NCBI RefSeq assembly: GCF_000407445.1
Contig: NZ_ASWB01000003.1
Location: 124,001 to 188,000, forward strand
DNA from: Enterococcus moraviensis ATCC BAA-383
GTDB lineage: Bacteria > Bacillota > Bacilli > Lactobacillales > Enterococcaceae
Reading direction: 5' to 3'
DNA length: 64,000 nucleotides
Shown here: one piece after another, positions 1-9,933 of the stretch
Layout: every line of letters starts with the position of its first letter
Position numbering within the stretch: position 1 is the first letter of the stretch
The notes under the pieces: generated by a model
Database searches by the model: none
What the model saw: only the letters and a program-made list of their open reading frames with translations
What the model was told of the DNA's origin: nothing
Translations under genes and position numbers: made by a program

Positions 1-507
1 TGTAGAATATGAAACCATGCTAATAATGACCGATGTCAACGACAAGACTAGTCCTGATCTTGCTTCAATATAGAGAAAACGAAAAATCAACTGATATTTT
101 GTACACCCTAAAGATCGAGCAAGTTCTAAAATCTCGTTTGGTATTTCCAAAAGAACCTGTTCAACTAACCTGGCGTATAAAGCAACCGCTACAAAACTCA
201 AAGGTAATGCAGCTGCATAGGTTCCAAATGCTGTTCCTAATACCAAACGTGTGAAGGGAATCAGCGCGACAACAAATAATAAAAATGGAAATGACCGGAC
301 GATATTGATATACCCATTTAACAAGACACCTATCCAACGATTGGATCTATTCGGTATTTTCTTTGATAGATAGACAAACGTTCCGATAGGCAAACCGAAT
401 ACGATTGCGGCCAAAATTGAAAGTAAAATCATCTTGCCACTTTCTGCTAAGGCCTTATTCAACTCCGGAAGATAATAACTAATTTTTTCTATATATGCTG
501 TCATCAT
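1..507 (-). CDS. MetI-type ABC transporter permease (3' end cut by window edge)
   Basis: Inner-membrane permease subunit of a methionine-family (MetNIQ) importer; it would move substrate from a binding lipoprotein across the membrane, driven by the ATPase encoded just before it. About 169 residues are visible from ATG 507 and the frame stays open to base 1, so the C-terminus and any metQ gene lie outside. The visible protein has a hydrophobic first segment, the family-typical stretch VRSFPFLLFVVALIPFTR and the EAA-loop region around LELARSLGCTK, followed by IEARSGLVLSLTSVIISMV. The start codon overlaps the ATPase stop as ATGA (507-504), a sign of translational coupling. The family call is firm from these motifs; the substrate (methionine or something else) is inferred and open. 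Confidence 0.88.
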   Translation of the reverse strand, partial: MMTAYIEKISYYLPELNKALAESGKMILLSILAAIVFGLPIGTFVYLSKKIPNRSNRWIGVLLNGYINIVRSFPFLLFVVALIPFTRLVLGTAFGTYAAALPLSFVAVALYARLVEQVLLEIPNEILELARSLGCTKYQLIFRFLYIEARSGLVLSLTSVIISMVSYST

Positions 508-1235
508 CCTAAATTCTCCCGTACACGTTCATAATAAGAACCGAACCTTTGCTGTTGTTGCTCTTTTTGAATAGCCAAAGTTTCCAGTACCTTTCCGTTT
601 TCTAAAATCGCTGTTCGATCACACAATTGTTTGATCAGATTTAGCTCATGACTCACAATAACCATCGTTGTTCCGAAGGTTCGATTTATTTTTCTCAATA
701 ATTCCATGACATCATAAGCATTTTGCCCATCTAATGCAGAGGTTGGTTCATCACAAAGTAAAATTTTTGGCTGTGTGATCAATGCACGCGCAATTCCCAC
801 GCGTTGTTTTTCGCCCCCACTTAGTTGACTTGGATAATGCATTCCTTTTTCTCCTAATCGTACAAAGTTCAACACTTCTTCCACTCGTTTTTGATCGTAG
901 CTTTTATTCAGATGTAACGGAAGTCCGATATTTTCTTTAACCGTTTGATTGTACAGTAAGTTGAATTGTTGAAAAATCATCCCGATTTGTTTTCGATTTT
1001 GTCGTTGTTCAGTTTCGTTTCGCTGCATTAAATCAACTCCTGCAACCTTGACTTGCCCTTCACTCGGATATTCTAAAGTATTAATCATCCGCAACAAAGT
1101 CGATTTTCCAGAGCCGCTTTCTCCAATTACTCCGAATACTTCCTGTTCATTGATTTTCAATTCAACGTTATCCAACGCCTTGATGATAGACCCATTATGG
1201 CTATAATTCTTTGAAACATGTTCAAACGTAATCAT
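504..1235 (-). CDS. MetN-like ABC transporter ATPase without the C-terminal sensor domain
   Basis: Cytoplasmic ATPase that powers the MetI-type permease encoded next to it. It has Walker A GESGSGKST (about residues 38-46), signature LSGGEKQRVGIARAL, Walker [13 protein letters not shown] and the switch His in IVSHE. At 243 residues it is about 100 shorter than classical MetN (about 340), which carries a C-terminal NIL/ACT domain that senses methionine; that domain is absent, so feedback inhibition by substrate is not expected. It lies 15 bp after lplA, with a GGAGG site, and overlaps the permease by 4 bp, so the three form one operon. Either a short methionine importer subunit or a paralogue for another small molecule; the link to lplA leaves lipoate or a related acid as a guess only. 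Confidence 0.88.
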   Translation of the reverse strand: MITFEHVSKNYSHNGSIIKALDNVELKINEQEVFGVIGESGSGKSTLLRMINTLEYPSEGQVKVAGVDLMQRNETEQRQNRKQIGMIFQQFNLLYNQTVKENIGLPLHLNKSYDQKRVEEVLNFVRLGEKGMHYPSQLSGGEKQRVGIARALITQPKILLCDEPTSALDGQNAYDVMELLRKINRTFGTTMVIVSHELNLIKQLCDRTAILENGKVLETLAIQKEQQQQRFGSYYERVRENLG

Positions 1236-1250
1236 TTTATTTCCTCCAAC

Positions 1251-2264
1251 TTAATCAACCAACAACTCAACAAATTCTGCTTTAGAAACATTGCTAAAGT
1301 AATCACTTACTGTAATTTCAGATAATACCTCTTTAATTGATTCTTGATCGTACTTACAACCAACTAACCGTTTTTCTATTTCCTTTGTATCTTTTTGGCT
1401 AAAATAATCACCATATATTGTAAGTGCAGCAATTCGACCTTTTTCTACAGAAATATTGGCTTCTATCAGACCACCTTTGAACTTCTCTTCTCTTTTGATT
1501 GTATATTTAGGTTCTTCACCAAATATCCAAGTATCATTCCCATAAATATCTGATACTAGTCGATCGATTGCCTCATTATCTTCTTTCGTTAGATGGTATT
1601 CTTTTTCCTTGATTTCCTCCAGTGTATCAGCCTCAAACAGATGTAATAACAACCGATCACGAAATGCTTCGGTAGAAATCGCTTGATATTCTTCGTTCAA
1701 ATAAGGTTTGAGATTCGTTACACGACTTCTAACTGATTTCGTACCTTTTGAGGCAAGCTTTTTTTCTGAGACAGTCAAGACCCGACTAACTTCATTTAAA
1801 TCAACATCTAGCATTAATGTACCATGAGAATACATCTTTTTATTTTTCGTATACATGGCATTTCCAGAGAATTTTTTCCCATCGATCAATAGATCATTAC
1901 GTCCACTGATCTGTGCTCCGACTGCACCCATTTCATGTAGCGCATCGATGATTGGTTGAGTGAATCGTTTAAAATCCCCAAATGATTCATGCTCTGCATT
2001 GACCACAAAACTAAAACTTAAATTCCCTAAATCGTCATACACTGCGCCACCACCAGATAATCTTCTCGTAATAGTAATCTGATTTTCTTTAGCATAATTT
2101 AAATCTACTTCAGCCCGTACATTCTGATTACGCCCAACAATGACACAAGGTTTTTGAATATAAAATAAAACTAATGGCTCATCAAACTCTCGCTGATTTA
2201 GTAAATACTGCTCTGTTGCTAGATTTTGACGTATGTCTTTGGAAGACATAATGACGTAATACAT
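1251..2264 (-). CDS. lplA: lipoate-protein ligase A
   Basis: Cytoplasmic ligase that activates free lipoate with ATP and attaches it to lysines of E2 subunits and GcvH. The protein shows the family motif [20 protein letters not shown], the lipoate/ATP-binding region [19 protein letters not shown], and a C-terminal accessory domain (from about residue 235, [15 protein letters not shown]). The start is placed at 2264 ([10 protein letters not shown], 337 residues) because an AGGAGGA site at 2271-2277 stands 6 bases upstream; the longer frame beginning at 2306 has no such site. Length fits LplA (about 330-340). First gene of an operon with the ABC importer. The pairing of a lipoate ligase with a transporter suggests scavenging, but that is inference. 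Confidence 0.93.
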   Translation of the reverse strand: MYYVIMSSKDIRQNLATEQYLLNQREFDEPLVLFYIQKPCVIVGRNQNVRAEVDLNYAKENQITITRRLSGGGAVYDDLGNLSFSFVVNAEHESFGDFKRFTQPIIDALHEMGAVGAQISGRNDLLIDGKKFSGNAMYTKNKKMYSHGTLMLDVDLNEVSRVLTVSEKKLASKGTKSVRSRVTNLKPYLNEEYQAISTEAFRDRLLLHLFEADTLEEIKEKEYHLTKEDNEAIDRLVSDIYGNDTWIFGEEPKYTIKREEKFKGGLIEANISVEKGRIAALTIYGDYFSQKDTKEIEKRLVGCKYDQESIKEVLSEITVSDYFSNVSKAEFVELLVD

Positions 2265-2306
2265 TTTTATTCCTCCTATCTCACTGCCTAATTTTTTACA
2301 CATCAT

Positions 2307-2638
2307 AACAGTTATCTATAAACGTGCTTCCACGATAAAATCTGAAAAGATTCTGATAATTCCAATAACAAACCTAGTCTATCATTCTCACTTATAAAAT
2401 TACATATATTTGCTTAAAAAAGCTTTATTTTATAAGAAAAAACAATATTTTATATAACAGAATTTTATTTGAAACAGTTTTTAGTACACAGAAAGAATCA
2501 AGAATCAGGCTATTTCTATAACAATAAAAAAAAGCACACTAGACAGAAATTTTTCTGCTTAGTGTGCCCTTTCTTTACATTAAACTATTATTTTTGTTTG
2601 TAAGAATTACCTAAATAATGAACGAGACGAGTACTTCA
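2307..2638. other. intergenic region between the lplA operon and the ChW protein gene
   Basis: 332 bases without a gene. It holds the terminator at 2525-2567 and, toward 2307-2480, an AT-rich stretch that must contain the promoter of the minus-strand lplA operon. I could not assign convincing -35/-10 boxes. No small open frame with a ribosome site was seen. Confidence 0.5.
2525..2567 (-). terminator. rho-independent terminator of the ChW surface protein gene
   Basis: Inverted repeat GCACACTA...TAGTGTGC with extra CAG/CTG pairing around an A/T-rich loop, followed on the minus strand by eight T. It lies about 70 bases after the stop of the gene at 2639-5920. Confidence 0.85.
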
Positions 2639-5600
2639 TTATTTTTTTTCTACTAAACGAATTTGAAGAGCTTCCATTCTTAGTGACTTACCAGTTGTTC
2701 CGGCAGTTGCACCATTTGAAACATAGCTACTCCAACCTTTATCTTTAGAATGAGCACGATATTGAACATCATATCTTTTCGCTAATTCACCTGTTAATCG
2801 GATTTGGATGGCTTCCATTTGTAATGATTTACCTGTTGTACCTGCTAAAGCACCATTTGCCTTATATCCTTGCCAACCAATATTACGAACGTGAGCACGA
2901 TATTGAATACCACCTTCGATTTTCTTAGCTGATTCCGGCATATCCACATCGGCTAAATTCAATTTAACTGCTTCAAGTGCAAGTTTTCTACCTGTTGTAC
3001 CAATGATTTCATTCATAGCAACAGTTTTTTGCCAACCAATCTTACTTACATGTCCAGTTCCTTTGATTGTTGGTGCCACTTTTTGAGCATCTTCTAATTG
3101 TTTTTGTAATTTAGCTTTTGTATCTGCATCACGAATTTTTTCAATTGTTTTAGCGGCTTTATCAAAGTCTTTCGATTTGATTTGTGCTTCAGCTAATTCG
3201 ATTAATGTTTTATCATGAACAAGATTATCTGCTTTTACTAACTTTTCAACTGCCTTGTCAACTGCTGCTTTTGTAGTCAATTTAGCGATGTCTTCTTTGG
3301 CAGTTTTCTTTTCTTCTACAGTTAAATTCTCTAAAGCATCGATTTGTTCATTTGCAGCAGCTTTTGCTTCTGACAGTGCAATACTGTTATTCAGTTTCGT
3401 TTGATATTGTTTACGAGTATTATCTGATTTTAATTTATCAATTGATTCTTGCGCTTGTACATATGAACCAGACGCAATTAATGAATCAATAGTAACTATT
3501 AATTTTTTATCATGAATCTTGACTGTTTCGGCTTTGGCTTCTTCGTAAACTGCAACCATATCTTCTTTTTTAGATAAAAGCTTAATTTTATCTTGATATG
3601 CCCTTACTTGTGAAGAGTCTAATCCTTCTTTTTCTAAATCAGAAATTGCTTTATTAATCGTTGCAATTGCATCTGCCTCTTTGGCTGCTGCAACCTTGCG
3701 ATCATTAATCAGTTGGCTGACTTTACTCTTGATGATATCCACTTCTGCCTCAGTTGAACATTTGAATACTTGATTTGAAAATTGTAATTTCTCGGCTACC
3801 GTCAATTCTGGCGCCTGATTGATCATAGTTACTACAGCAACTTTAGCTGCTTGAATCTCATTTTGTTTCTCTTTGATGGTCTTATTTGCTTTATCTGCTT
3901 TACCTTGAATAACTTCAATCGGTCCAATTTCTGTTTGAGCATTAACTTCAGCTTTATAGCCTTCTTTTGCTGCTACTGAAAGATATTCCATTGCATCGAT
4001 TGCTTCTTTGGCTTTATTTTTTGCATCTAAAAGTTCTGCCGCTTTATTTTTTACGCCTTTATTTATATCGTTCAATTCTGAAGCAGTGTCCAATGCTTTT
4101 GCGACATCGGTAACGTTTTTAGCTTCATTAATGGATTTCAATGCTGCAGTTACTTGACTTGCCGTTAACTCATCAAGTTTTTTGACTGCATTTGCTGCAA
4201 TTGTTTTTGCATCAGATAAGTCTGCAGCGTTGATTTTGTTAATATCACTTTTTTTCGTTGCTTGTGCCATAATATCGTCAATTTGTTTTAATGCATTTGG
4301 ATCCTGATTCTCTACTGCAGTGATTTCCTCAATATAAGTTTCTTTTTCAGTGGGTAGTTCTAGCGTATCAAGCTCTTTAAGTGCAGCTACTTTAGCTTTA
4401 ACAACTTCTTGAAGTTTATCTGCAGATTTTGCACTATCTAACGTTTCTTTTACTGATTTAGACGTTATAGTCTTATTGATTTCCTCAACATATTTCGCCT
4501 TCTCCTCATTAGTTAGATTGGAAAGAGCTTGAATTTCTTTGACTGCGGCCTCTTGGACAGCTACTAGAGCAACCAGTTCTTGTTTCTTAACTGCTTGTGC
4601 TTCAGCTAAAATTCCAGCTACTTCTTCTGGACTAGTGGCCACGCTAATATGTGCTATATAATTTGTTTTAGTCGTCTCATCTTCTAAACCTAATAAGTCT
4701 ATTTGTTTTGTTGCTTCTTCTTGGGCCTTTTTTAGGTTCTCTTGTTGTTTGATTGTTTCAACTGCAAGGAATTGATCCCATTCCTTCTTAACAGCTTCCA
4801 CAGCTTCTTTGGTCGTCGCAGCATCTACTTTATTGTGGAATCGTTTTACATCAGCTTGTTTAACAAACTTTTCTGCTGCTTTAGTAATTTGTGCTTTTAC
4901 ATCATTTTTTTGTGCACTTAGCTCTGCAGATGTGTTGTCTGCAATGGCTTTATCTATGTCTGAAGAGATAGTAGCTAATTCTACTAGATCCGCATCGATT
5001 TTATCTTGTTTGTCTTTAATTTCGTTAATACTCTTAGTGAAATTAGCCTTTATGTTCTCAGCTAGAGAAGATAATGTTAATTTTTCTTCCAATTCTCTTG
5101 CTTTTTCGTTAACTAAACCTGTTAATACCTCGTTGTTAGCAGCTTGCGCTTCATCTACTACCTTGTCAACAGCTTGTTTATTTTCCGCATTTGTAATTTT
5201 TGTAGTATAGTTGTCTTTTTCTATAGCAGATAAATAAGTCATATCGGCAATAATTTTTTTCTGTTGCTCTTTGTATTTAGGAAGATTCGCTAACGCTTCA
5301 TTCTCCGCTTTAACAGTTTCTACAATTTTGTCTGCTTCTAATTTGTTCGCAAGTAAGCTTGTTTCAAAGGCTTTTTTCGCCTCTCCGTATTTCGTAGGAT
5401 CAGTAAGTTGATTAAATGTTGATTTTAGTGTCTCTAAGTCAAGTTTGTTAATCACTGAGGTTTTATGCGTCTCACGATCATCTTCTTTTAACGAACTTAG
5501 TCCATCAATTTTTGCAATATATTCGGTCTCAATATTGATAGCTTGTTGTGCAATATCTGCTTGATAAGCTTGCACTAAAATGCTGTCAACTGTTGTTTTA

Positions 5601-5920
5601 TCTTCAGCCTCCTTAACCTCTTTAACATATGTTGTTTTTTCATCTGGTTTTAAAGAAACTAATTCTTGAATATTAGTAATCGCTTGAGTTATTAATTTTT
5701 GAACTTCCTCATCCACTACTCTTGATTGAGCCATTTCAGCATTCGCTTGTTCAATCTCAGTTACTGCAAATGCTGCAACAGGACTGAATGCATTAAGTAA
5801 TAATCCAATTAATACAGGTGCTACCACCCACTGTTTTTTTCTCTTGTACATTTTGTAGATTTTCTTCGTGTTGTTTTCAGGACTTAAATCGTCTTTTCTG
5901 AATTTTTTGTTACTTTTCAT
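2639..5920 (-). CDS. large secreted helical-repeat protein with three C-terminal ChW repeats
   Basis: 1093 residues. The N-terminus has a long charged leader with YKMYKRKKQWVVAP (reminiscent of KxYKxGKxW-type signal peptides), a hydrophobic core and a likely cleavage site after VAAFA (about residue 52). Residues of roughly 60-930 are almost all helix-forming, made of about ten related 60-100 residue units with a loose L..LT..EK..Y...I..A.....V pattern, like GA/DUF1542-type surface proteins. The last 150 residues hold three ChW (hydrophobic, conserved Trp) repeats with GW....NGA.AGTTGKSL.MEA..IRL. There is no LPXTG motif or C-terminal anchor; it ends RLVEKK. It is monocistronic, with a GGAGGT ribosome site at about 5930 and its own terminator. 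The extracellular location is well supported; binding partner and role (adhesion or wall association) are unknown. Confidence 0.85.
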   Translation of the reverse strand: MKSNKKFRKDDLSPENNTKKIYKMYKRKKQWVVAPVLIGLLLNAFSPVAAFAVTEIEQANAEMAQSRVVDEEVQKLITQAITNIQELVSLKPDEKTTYVKEVKEAEDKTTVDSILVQAYQADIAQQAINIETEYIAKIDGLSSLKEDDRETHKTSVINKLDLETLKSTFNQLTDPTKYGEAKKAFETSLLANKLEADKIVETVKAENEALANLPKYKEQQKKIIADMTYLSAIEKDNYTTKITNAENKQAVDKVVDEAQAANNEVLTGLVNEKARELEEKLTLSSLAENIKANFTKSINEIKDKQDKIDADLVELATISSDIDKAIADNTSAELSAQKNDVKAQITKAAEKFVKQADVKRFHNKVDAATTKEAVEAVKKEWDQFLAVETIKQQENLKKAQEEATKQIDLLGLEDETTKTNYIAHISVATSPEEVAGILAEAQAVKKQELVALVAVQEAAVKEIQALSNLTNEEKAKYVEEINKTITSKSVKETLDSAKSADKLQEVVKAKVAALKELDTLELPTEKETYIEEITAVENQDPNALKQIDDIMAQATKKSDINKINAADLSDAKTIAANAVKKLDELTASQVTAALKSINEAKNVTDVAKALDTASELNDINKGVKNKAAELLDAKNKAKEAIDAMEYLSVAAKEGYKAEVNAQTEIGPIEVIQGKADKANKTIKEKQNEIQAAKVAVVTMINQAPELTVAEKLQFSNQVFKCSTEAEVDIIKSKVSQLINDRKVAAAKEADAIATINKAISDLEKEGLDSSQVRAYQDKIKLLSKKEDMVAVYEEAKAETVKIHDKKLIVTIDSLIASGSYVQAQESIDKLKSDNTRKQYQTKLNNSIALSEAKAAANEQIDALENLTVEEKKTAKEDIAKLTTKAAVDKAVEKLVKADNLVHDKTLIELAEAQIKSKDFDKAAKTIEKIRDADTKAKLQKQLEDAQKVAPTIKGTGHVSKIGWQKTVAMNEIIGTTGRKLALEAVKLNLADVDMPESAKKIEGGIQYRAHVRNIGWQGYKANGALAGTTGKSLQMEAIQIRLTGELAKRYDVQYRAHSKDKGWSSYVSNGATAGTTGKSLRMEALQIRLVEKK

Positions 5921-6078
5921 GAACCATTACCTCCATAATAATAATTTTTTTGTTAAATACCAATTTGAATTAGTACTCACGCAAAGTAAAATAATGGACA
6001 CAGCCAAAAAAATACATATAATATAATACATAACATATTAGATTAAGCTATATCCTATTAGTTTTCCATTTCTTCTTT

Positions 6079-6097
6079 TTTGTAGGAACAAGAAATG
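6079..6097 (+). repeat. 19-bp inverted repeat, copy 1 (downstream of int)
   Basis: TTTGTAGGAACAAGAAATG occurs here and, exactly reverse-complemented, at 7720-7738 on the other side of the integrase gene. This copy is also part of a local hairpin (CCATTTCTT...AAGAAATGG, 6066-6098) followed by six T on the plus strand, so it could act as a plus-strand terminator. Confidence 0.75.
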
Positions 6098-6134
6098 GTT
6101 TTTTGTTATTGATTCTATACACTTAATATTGTTT

Positions 6135-6154
6135 TTGACGGCTTTGTTGACGGT
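6135..6154 (+). repeat. paired TTGACGGC/TTGACGGT direct repeats (candidate integrase arm sites)
   Basis: TTGACGGC at 6135-6142 and TTGACGGT at 6147-6154, start-to-start spacing 12 bases, just past the 3' end of int. The same octamer pair with the same 12-base spacing and orientation recurs at 7378-7397 upstream of int. Tyrosine integrases of the lambda/Tn916 type bind such arm-type repeats through their N-terminal domain; assignment here is inference from position and repetition. Confidence 0.6.
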
Positions 6155-6256
6155 TAAAGTTGATATCTCAAGCGAAAAACAAGCACAATAAAAGCCACTT
6201 GAATTTATCAAGTGACCTTCATTCATTATGTTTTTTTATTAGAATAAATAATCGAT

Positions 6257-7348
6257 CTAAATAGTCGAAATTTTTTCAATAGCTTCCCGCTCGTCTTTCA
6301 TAAAAGAATTTGTATAAATATCTAATGTCATTTTAGTTGATGTGTGTCCTAGCATTGAACTTATTGTAGCAATGTTTACGCCCAACTCTAAACAGCGGGT
6401 TGCAAACGTATGTCTCAGAGCATGAAAGGGTAATTGTGTTATTTGAAGTTGTTCTAAAAGTTTTTTAAAACGATACGTAATCGTTCGAGGTTCAGTACAA
6501 GAATCATCTAGGCCAACAACATATAAACTTTTTGAAGATTTCTTGATAGTCCTCAAGTAAACTTCTAGTTGGTTTGACAAAGGTAATATTCGTTCTGATT
6601 GAAATGTTTTTGGTGTTCCTTCAACTAAAGCAGTTTTTCCTATATCCACTTGCAAACGTTGCAGCGTTCGCTGAATATGGATTGTTTTTTCAGAAAAATT
6701 GATGTCGGTCCACCGCAATGCACTGATTTCACCGATTCTCATACCTGTTTCTAAAGCTAACATAATCGGCAAGTACTTTTCATCTGTACTCACAGCTTCC
6801 TTGATTTTTTTTTGTTGTTCCAATGAAAAAGCTCGGACTCTTTGTTTTTCTAATTTTGGCAAATCGATGTTTAACGCAGGATTTTTTTTTAATACATCTT
6901 GTTGAACCGCTTGAGATAGACCATTTTTTAAAACACGATAAACTGCGTGAACAGAATTTGGGGACAATGTTAAACTTAATTTTAAAATCCATTGATCTAC
7001 GTCTGTTGGTGCTAATTCATTTAACCGTATCGCGCCTATACTGGGTAAAATATGCAGTTCAATTTTACTTTTGTAACTATTATACGTACTTAATTTAACT
7101 TTTGTTTTAACGATTGTATCAAGCCAAATTTCAAACCACTCTTTCAGTGTTCCAGTATATAGTGACTGAAATTCCGGTTCTCTTAATGTGTCTGCTTTTA
7201 GCATCATTAATTTATGTTTCACATCTAAATATTTTCTTGAGTAAATATACCCATAACGGATTCTCCCGTCCATTTTCCGTCCTTTTATATAGCGGCCTTC
7301 CCAGCGACCATCTTTTCTCTTATATATGTTTTCTCCTCTTTTTGCCAT
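6257..7348 (-). CDS. int: tyrosine-type site-specific recombinase (phage/ICE integrase)
   Basis: 363 residues with the three-part layout of phage and ICE integrases: an N-terminal AP2-like DNA-binding segment (YKRKDGRWEGRY, residues 9-20), a core-binding SAM-like domain (about 65-160) and the catalytic domain (about 170-350). All catalytic residues are present: R204 (TGMRIGE), K247 (TPKTFQSER), H309 and R312 (HALRHTFA), H335 (LGHTS) and Y345 (DIYTNSF), so the enzyme looks active. No excisionase, repressor or other phage gene lies next to it, and no tRNA is visible, so this is either a remnant of an excised or decayed element or a stand-alone recombinase acting on local sites. It starts at ATG 7348; upstream are the paired repeats at 7378-7397. 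Confidence 0.93.
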   Translation of the reverse strand: MAKRGENIYKRKDGRWEGRYIKGRKMDGRIRYGYIYSRKYLDVKHKLMMLKADTLREPEFQSLYTGTLKEWFEIWLDTIVKTKVKLSTYNSYKSKIELHILPSIGAIRLNELAPTDVDQWILKLSLTLSPNSVHAVYRVLKNGLSQAVQQDVLKKNPALNIDLPKLEKQRVRAFSLEQQKKIKEAVSTDEKYLPIMLALETGMRIGEISALRWTDINFSEKTIHIQRTLQRLQVDIGKTALVEGTPKTFQSERILPLSNQLEVYLRTIKKSSKSLYVVGLDDSCTEPRTITYRFKKLLEQLQITQLPFHALRHTFATRCLELGVNIATISSMLGHTSTKMTLDIYTNSFMKDEREAIEKISTI

Positions 7349-7377
7349 GCTGAAAATCCCTCTCTCATTTTTGTTTT

Positions 7378-7397
7378 GTGACGGCGTATTTGACGGC
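7378..7397 (+). repeat. paired GTGACGGC/TTGACGGC direct repeats upstream of int
   Basis: GTGACGGC at 7378-7385 and TTGACGGC at 7390-7397, with the same 12-base phase and orientation as the pair at 6135-6154. Located 30-50 bases upstream of the int start, where binding could also repress int transcription. Candidate arm-type integrase sites; not proven. Confidence 0.6.
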
Positions 7398-7621
7398 GTT
7401 GAAATAAAATGCTCAAATCATTGATTTTTCAGCTTTTTATCAACTTAAAATACGTATTCCCAATTTTTAGGGAAGAATTAGTCACTCATAAAATATCAAA
7501 ATGGCGAAATACATTTCCTTTTAAATGTTTTCGTGTCCGCTGAAATTTAACATTATGAATGTTTTTTAATAACATAAGAGATTAAGATTTTTTTTTATAA
7601 AACCAATTACACCAATACCTA

Positions 7622-7651
7622 TTGACATTGAACATACTAAAATAGTACAAT
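7622..7651 (+). promoter_or_regulatory. orphan sigma-70-type promoter
   Basis: TTGACA (7622-7627), 18-base spacer, TACAAT (7646-7651) on the plus strand. No gene follows; the next structure is the hairpin at 7721-7748. Could be a small RNA promoter or a remnant. Confidence 0.4.
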
Positions 7652-7719
7652 ACTAGGTGTTGAGCGAATAAGACTGTTTCTAAAACCAACATTTTTTATT
7701 CATCAAAATTTCATTTTCT

Positions 7720-7748
7720 CATTTCTTGTTCCTACAAAGAACAAGAAA
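7720..7748. repeat. hairpin containing the second copy of the 19-bp inverted repeat
   Basis: 7720-7738 is the exact reverse complement of 6079-6097. The adjacent bases extend it into a perfect 10-bp stem TTTCTTGTTC / GAACAAGAAA with a 7-base loop (7722-7748). It is not followed by a T-run, so it is not a standard terminator. Confidence 0.7.
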
Positions 7749-8401
7749 AATACAACACTCATTTCTAAAAATAAAGTTGAGTAACTTACTTACTTTCACC
7801 TCTTATTTTTCATTCTTCCCTCTACCTTTTTTACATATACCATAGCAAAATACTTAAACCTACCAAATAAATTTTCTTCTAAACTATTCCTTATTTTAAC
7901 CAATATCTACCAACCTAATTATTTTTCATTATCAACCTCCTTTTCCAGTTAAACAACCATAACTACATTCAACTGTCATGCAAACAATTACTACTGTTAT
8001 TAATAATACTAGAGTATCCAGCCTAAAGATACCAACCATTTTTATTATTTTAATCTTTTCTTTCCTTCTCAAAAAAATAATTTAGATAAATATTTTTTTT
8101 TTATATTTTACACTTATTTCTATGTATATACTCTGCCTATCTATCCTTTTGATAGCAGTATTTTAGCATTTCCTAAAAATTAGAAGTATCTCTTCCTTTT
8201 AGTTTCGGAACATTCTAAACACATTTTTTTCTCAATCGTTACTATTTGTTTTTTTAAATGTAGTTTTTTAGTTTTTTTCATATTCTTTAATTCCTTACTT
8301 TATTTCTTCTAGCAACTCAAAGCTAGGACTGATTCTTCAGTTGATGAAAGTAAGACTTGGTACTAGTTCTGATAAAGTATCAAGTGATTTATGAAATAAT
8401 A

Positions 8402-8445
8402 AACAGGCTATGCTAAAACATTTCTTGTTTTAGCATAGCCTGTTC
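8402..8445 (-). terminator. terminator of beta-glucoside module 1
   Basis: Perfect 19-bp stem beginning AACAGGCTATGCTAAAACA and closing TGTTTTAGCATAGCCTGTT with a 6-base loop, followed on the minus strand by a T-rich tract. Lies 11 bases after the GH1 stop codon. Confidence 0.88.
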
Positions 8446-8456
8446 TCTTACCCTTT

Positions 8457-9923
<1,467 letters not shown>

Positions 9924-9933
9924 TTATCTATTC

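Larger units (their letters stand above)
5921..6256. other. intergenic region with repeats next to the integrase
   Basis: 336 bases between the ChW gene and int. They must carry the minus-strand promoter of the ChW gene, the 6066-6098 hairpin that includes one copy of a 19-bp inverted repeat, and the paired TTGACGG repeats at 6135-6154. A 62-codon open frame (6038-6226, minus) overlaps these repeats, has no ribosome site and is not accepted as a gene. If an attachment core exists it should be here or just outside. Confidence 0.5.
7349..8456. other. 1.1-kb AT-rich non-coding region
   Basis: No open frame with a ribosome site was found on either strand. The region is strikingly rich in A/T runs. 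Recognisable items are the paired repeats at 7378-7397, a promoter-like sequence at 7622-7651, the hairpin with the second 19-bp repeat at 7720-7748 and the terminator at 8402-8445. The rest (about 7750-8400) shows nothing I can name; it looks like decayed DNA. Confidence 0.55.

Noticed and set aside
60-110. Apparent frameshift in the MetI-type permease near 97-100
   Set aside because: On first reading the frame seemed to break at the T-run. Counting the bases again gives an open frame continuing as TKYQLIFRFLYIEARSGL to the window edge, so the gene is intact but cut by the edge.
4809-5210. 133-codon open frame antisense to the ChW protein
   Set aside because: Lies wholly within the repeat region of a well-supported gene; its hydrophobic composition follows from the Lys/Glu/Ala-rich codons on the other strand.
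6038-6226. 62-codon open frame downstream of int
   Set aside because: No ribosome site, overlaps the repeat structures, and no recognisable sequence.
6257-8456. Prophage or complete integrative element
   Set aside because: Only the integrase is present; no excisionase, repressor, replication, structural or transfer genes, and no tRNA target in view.
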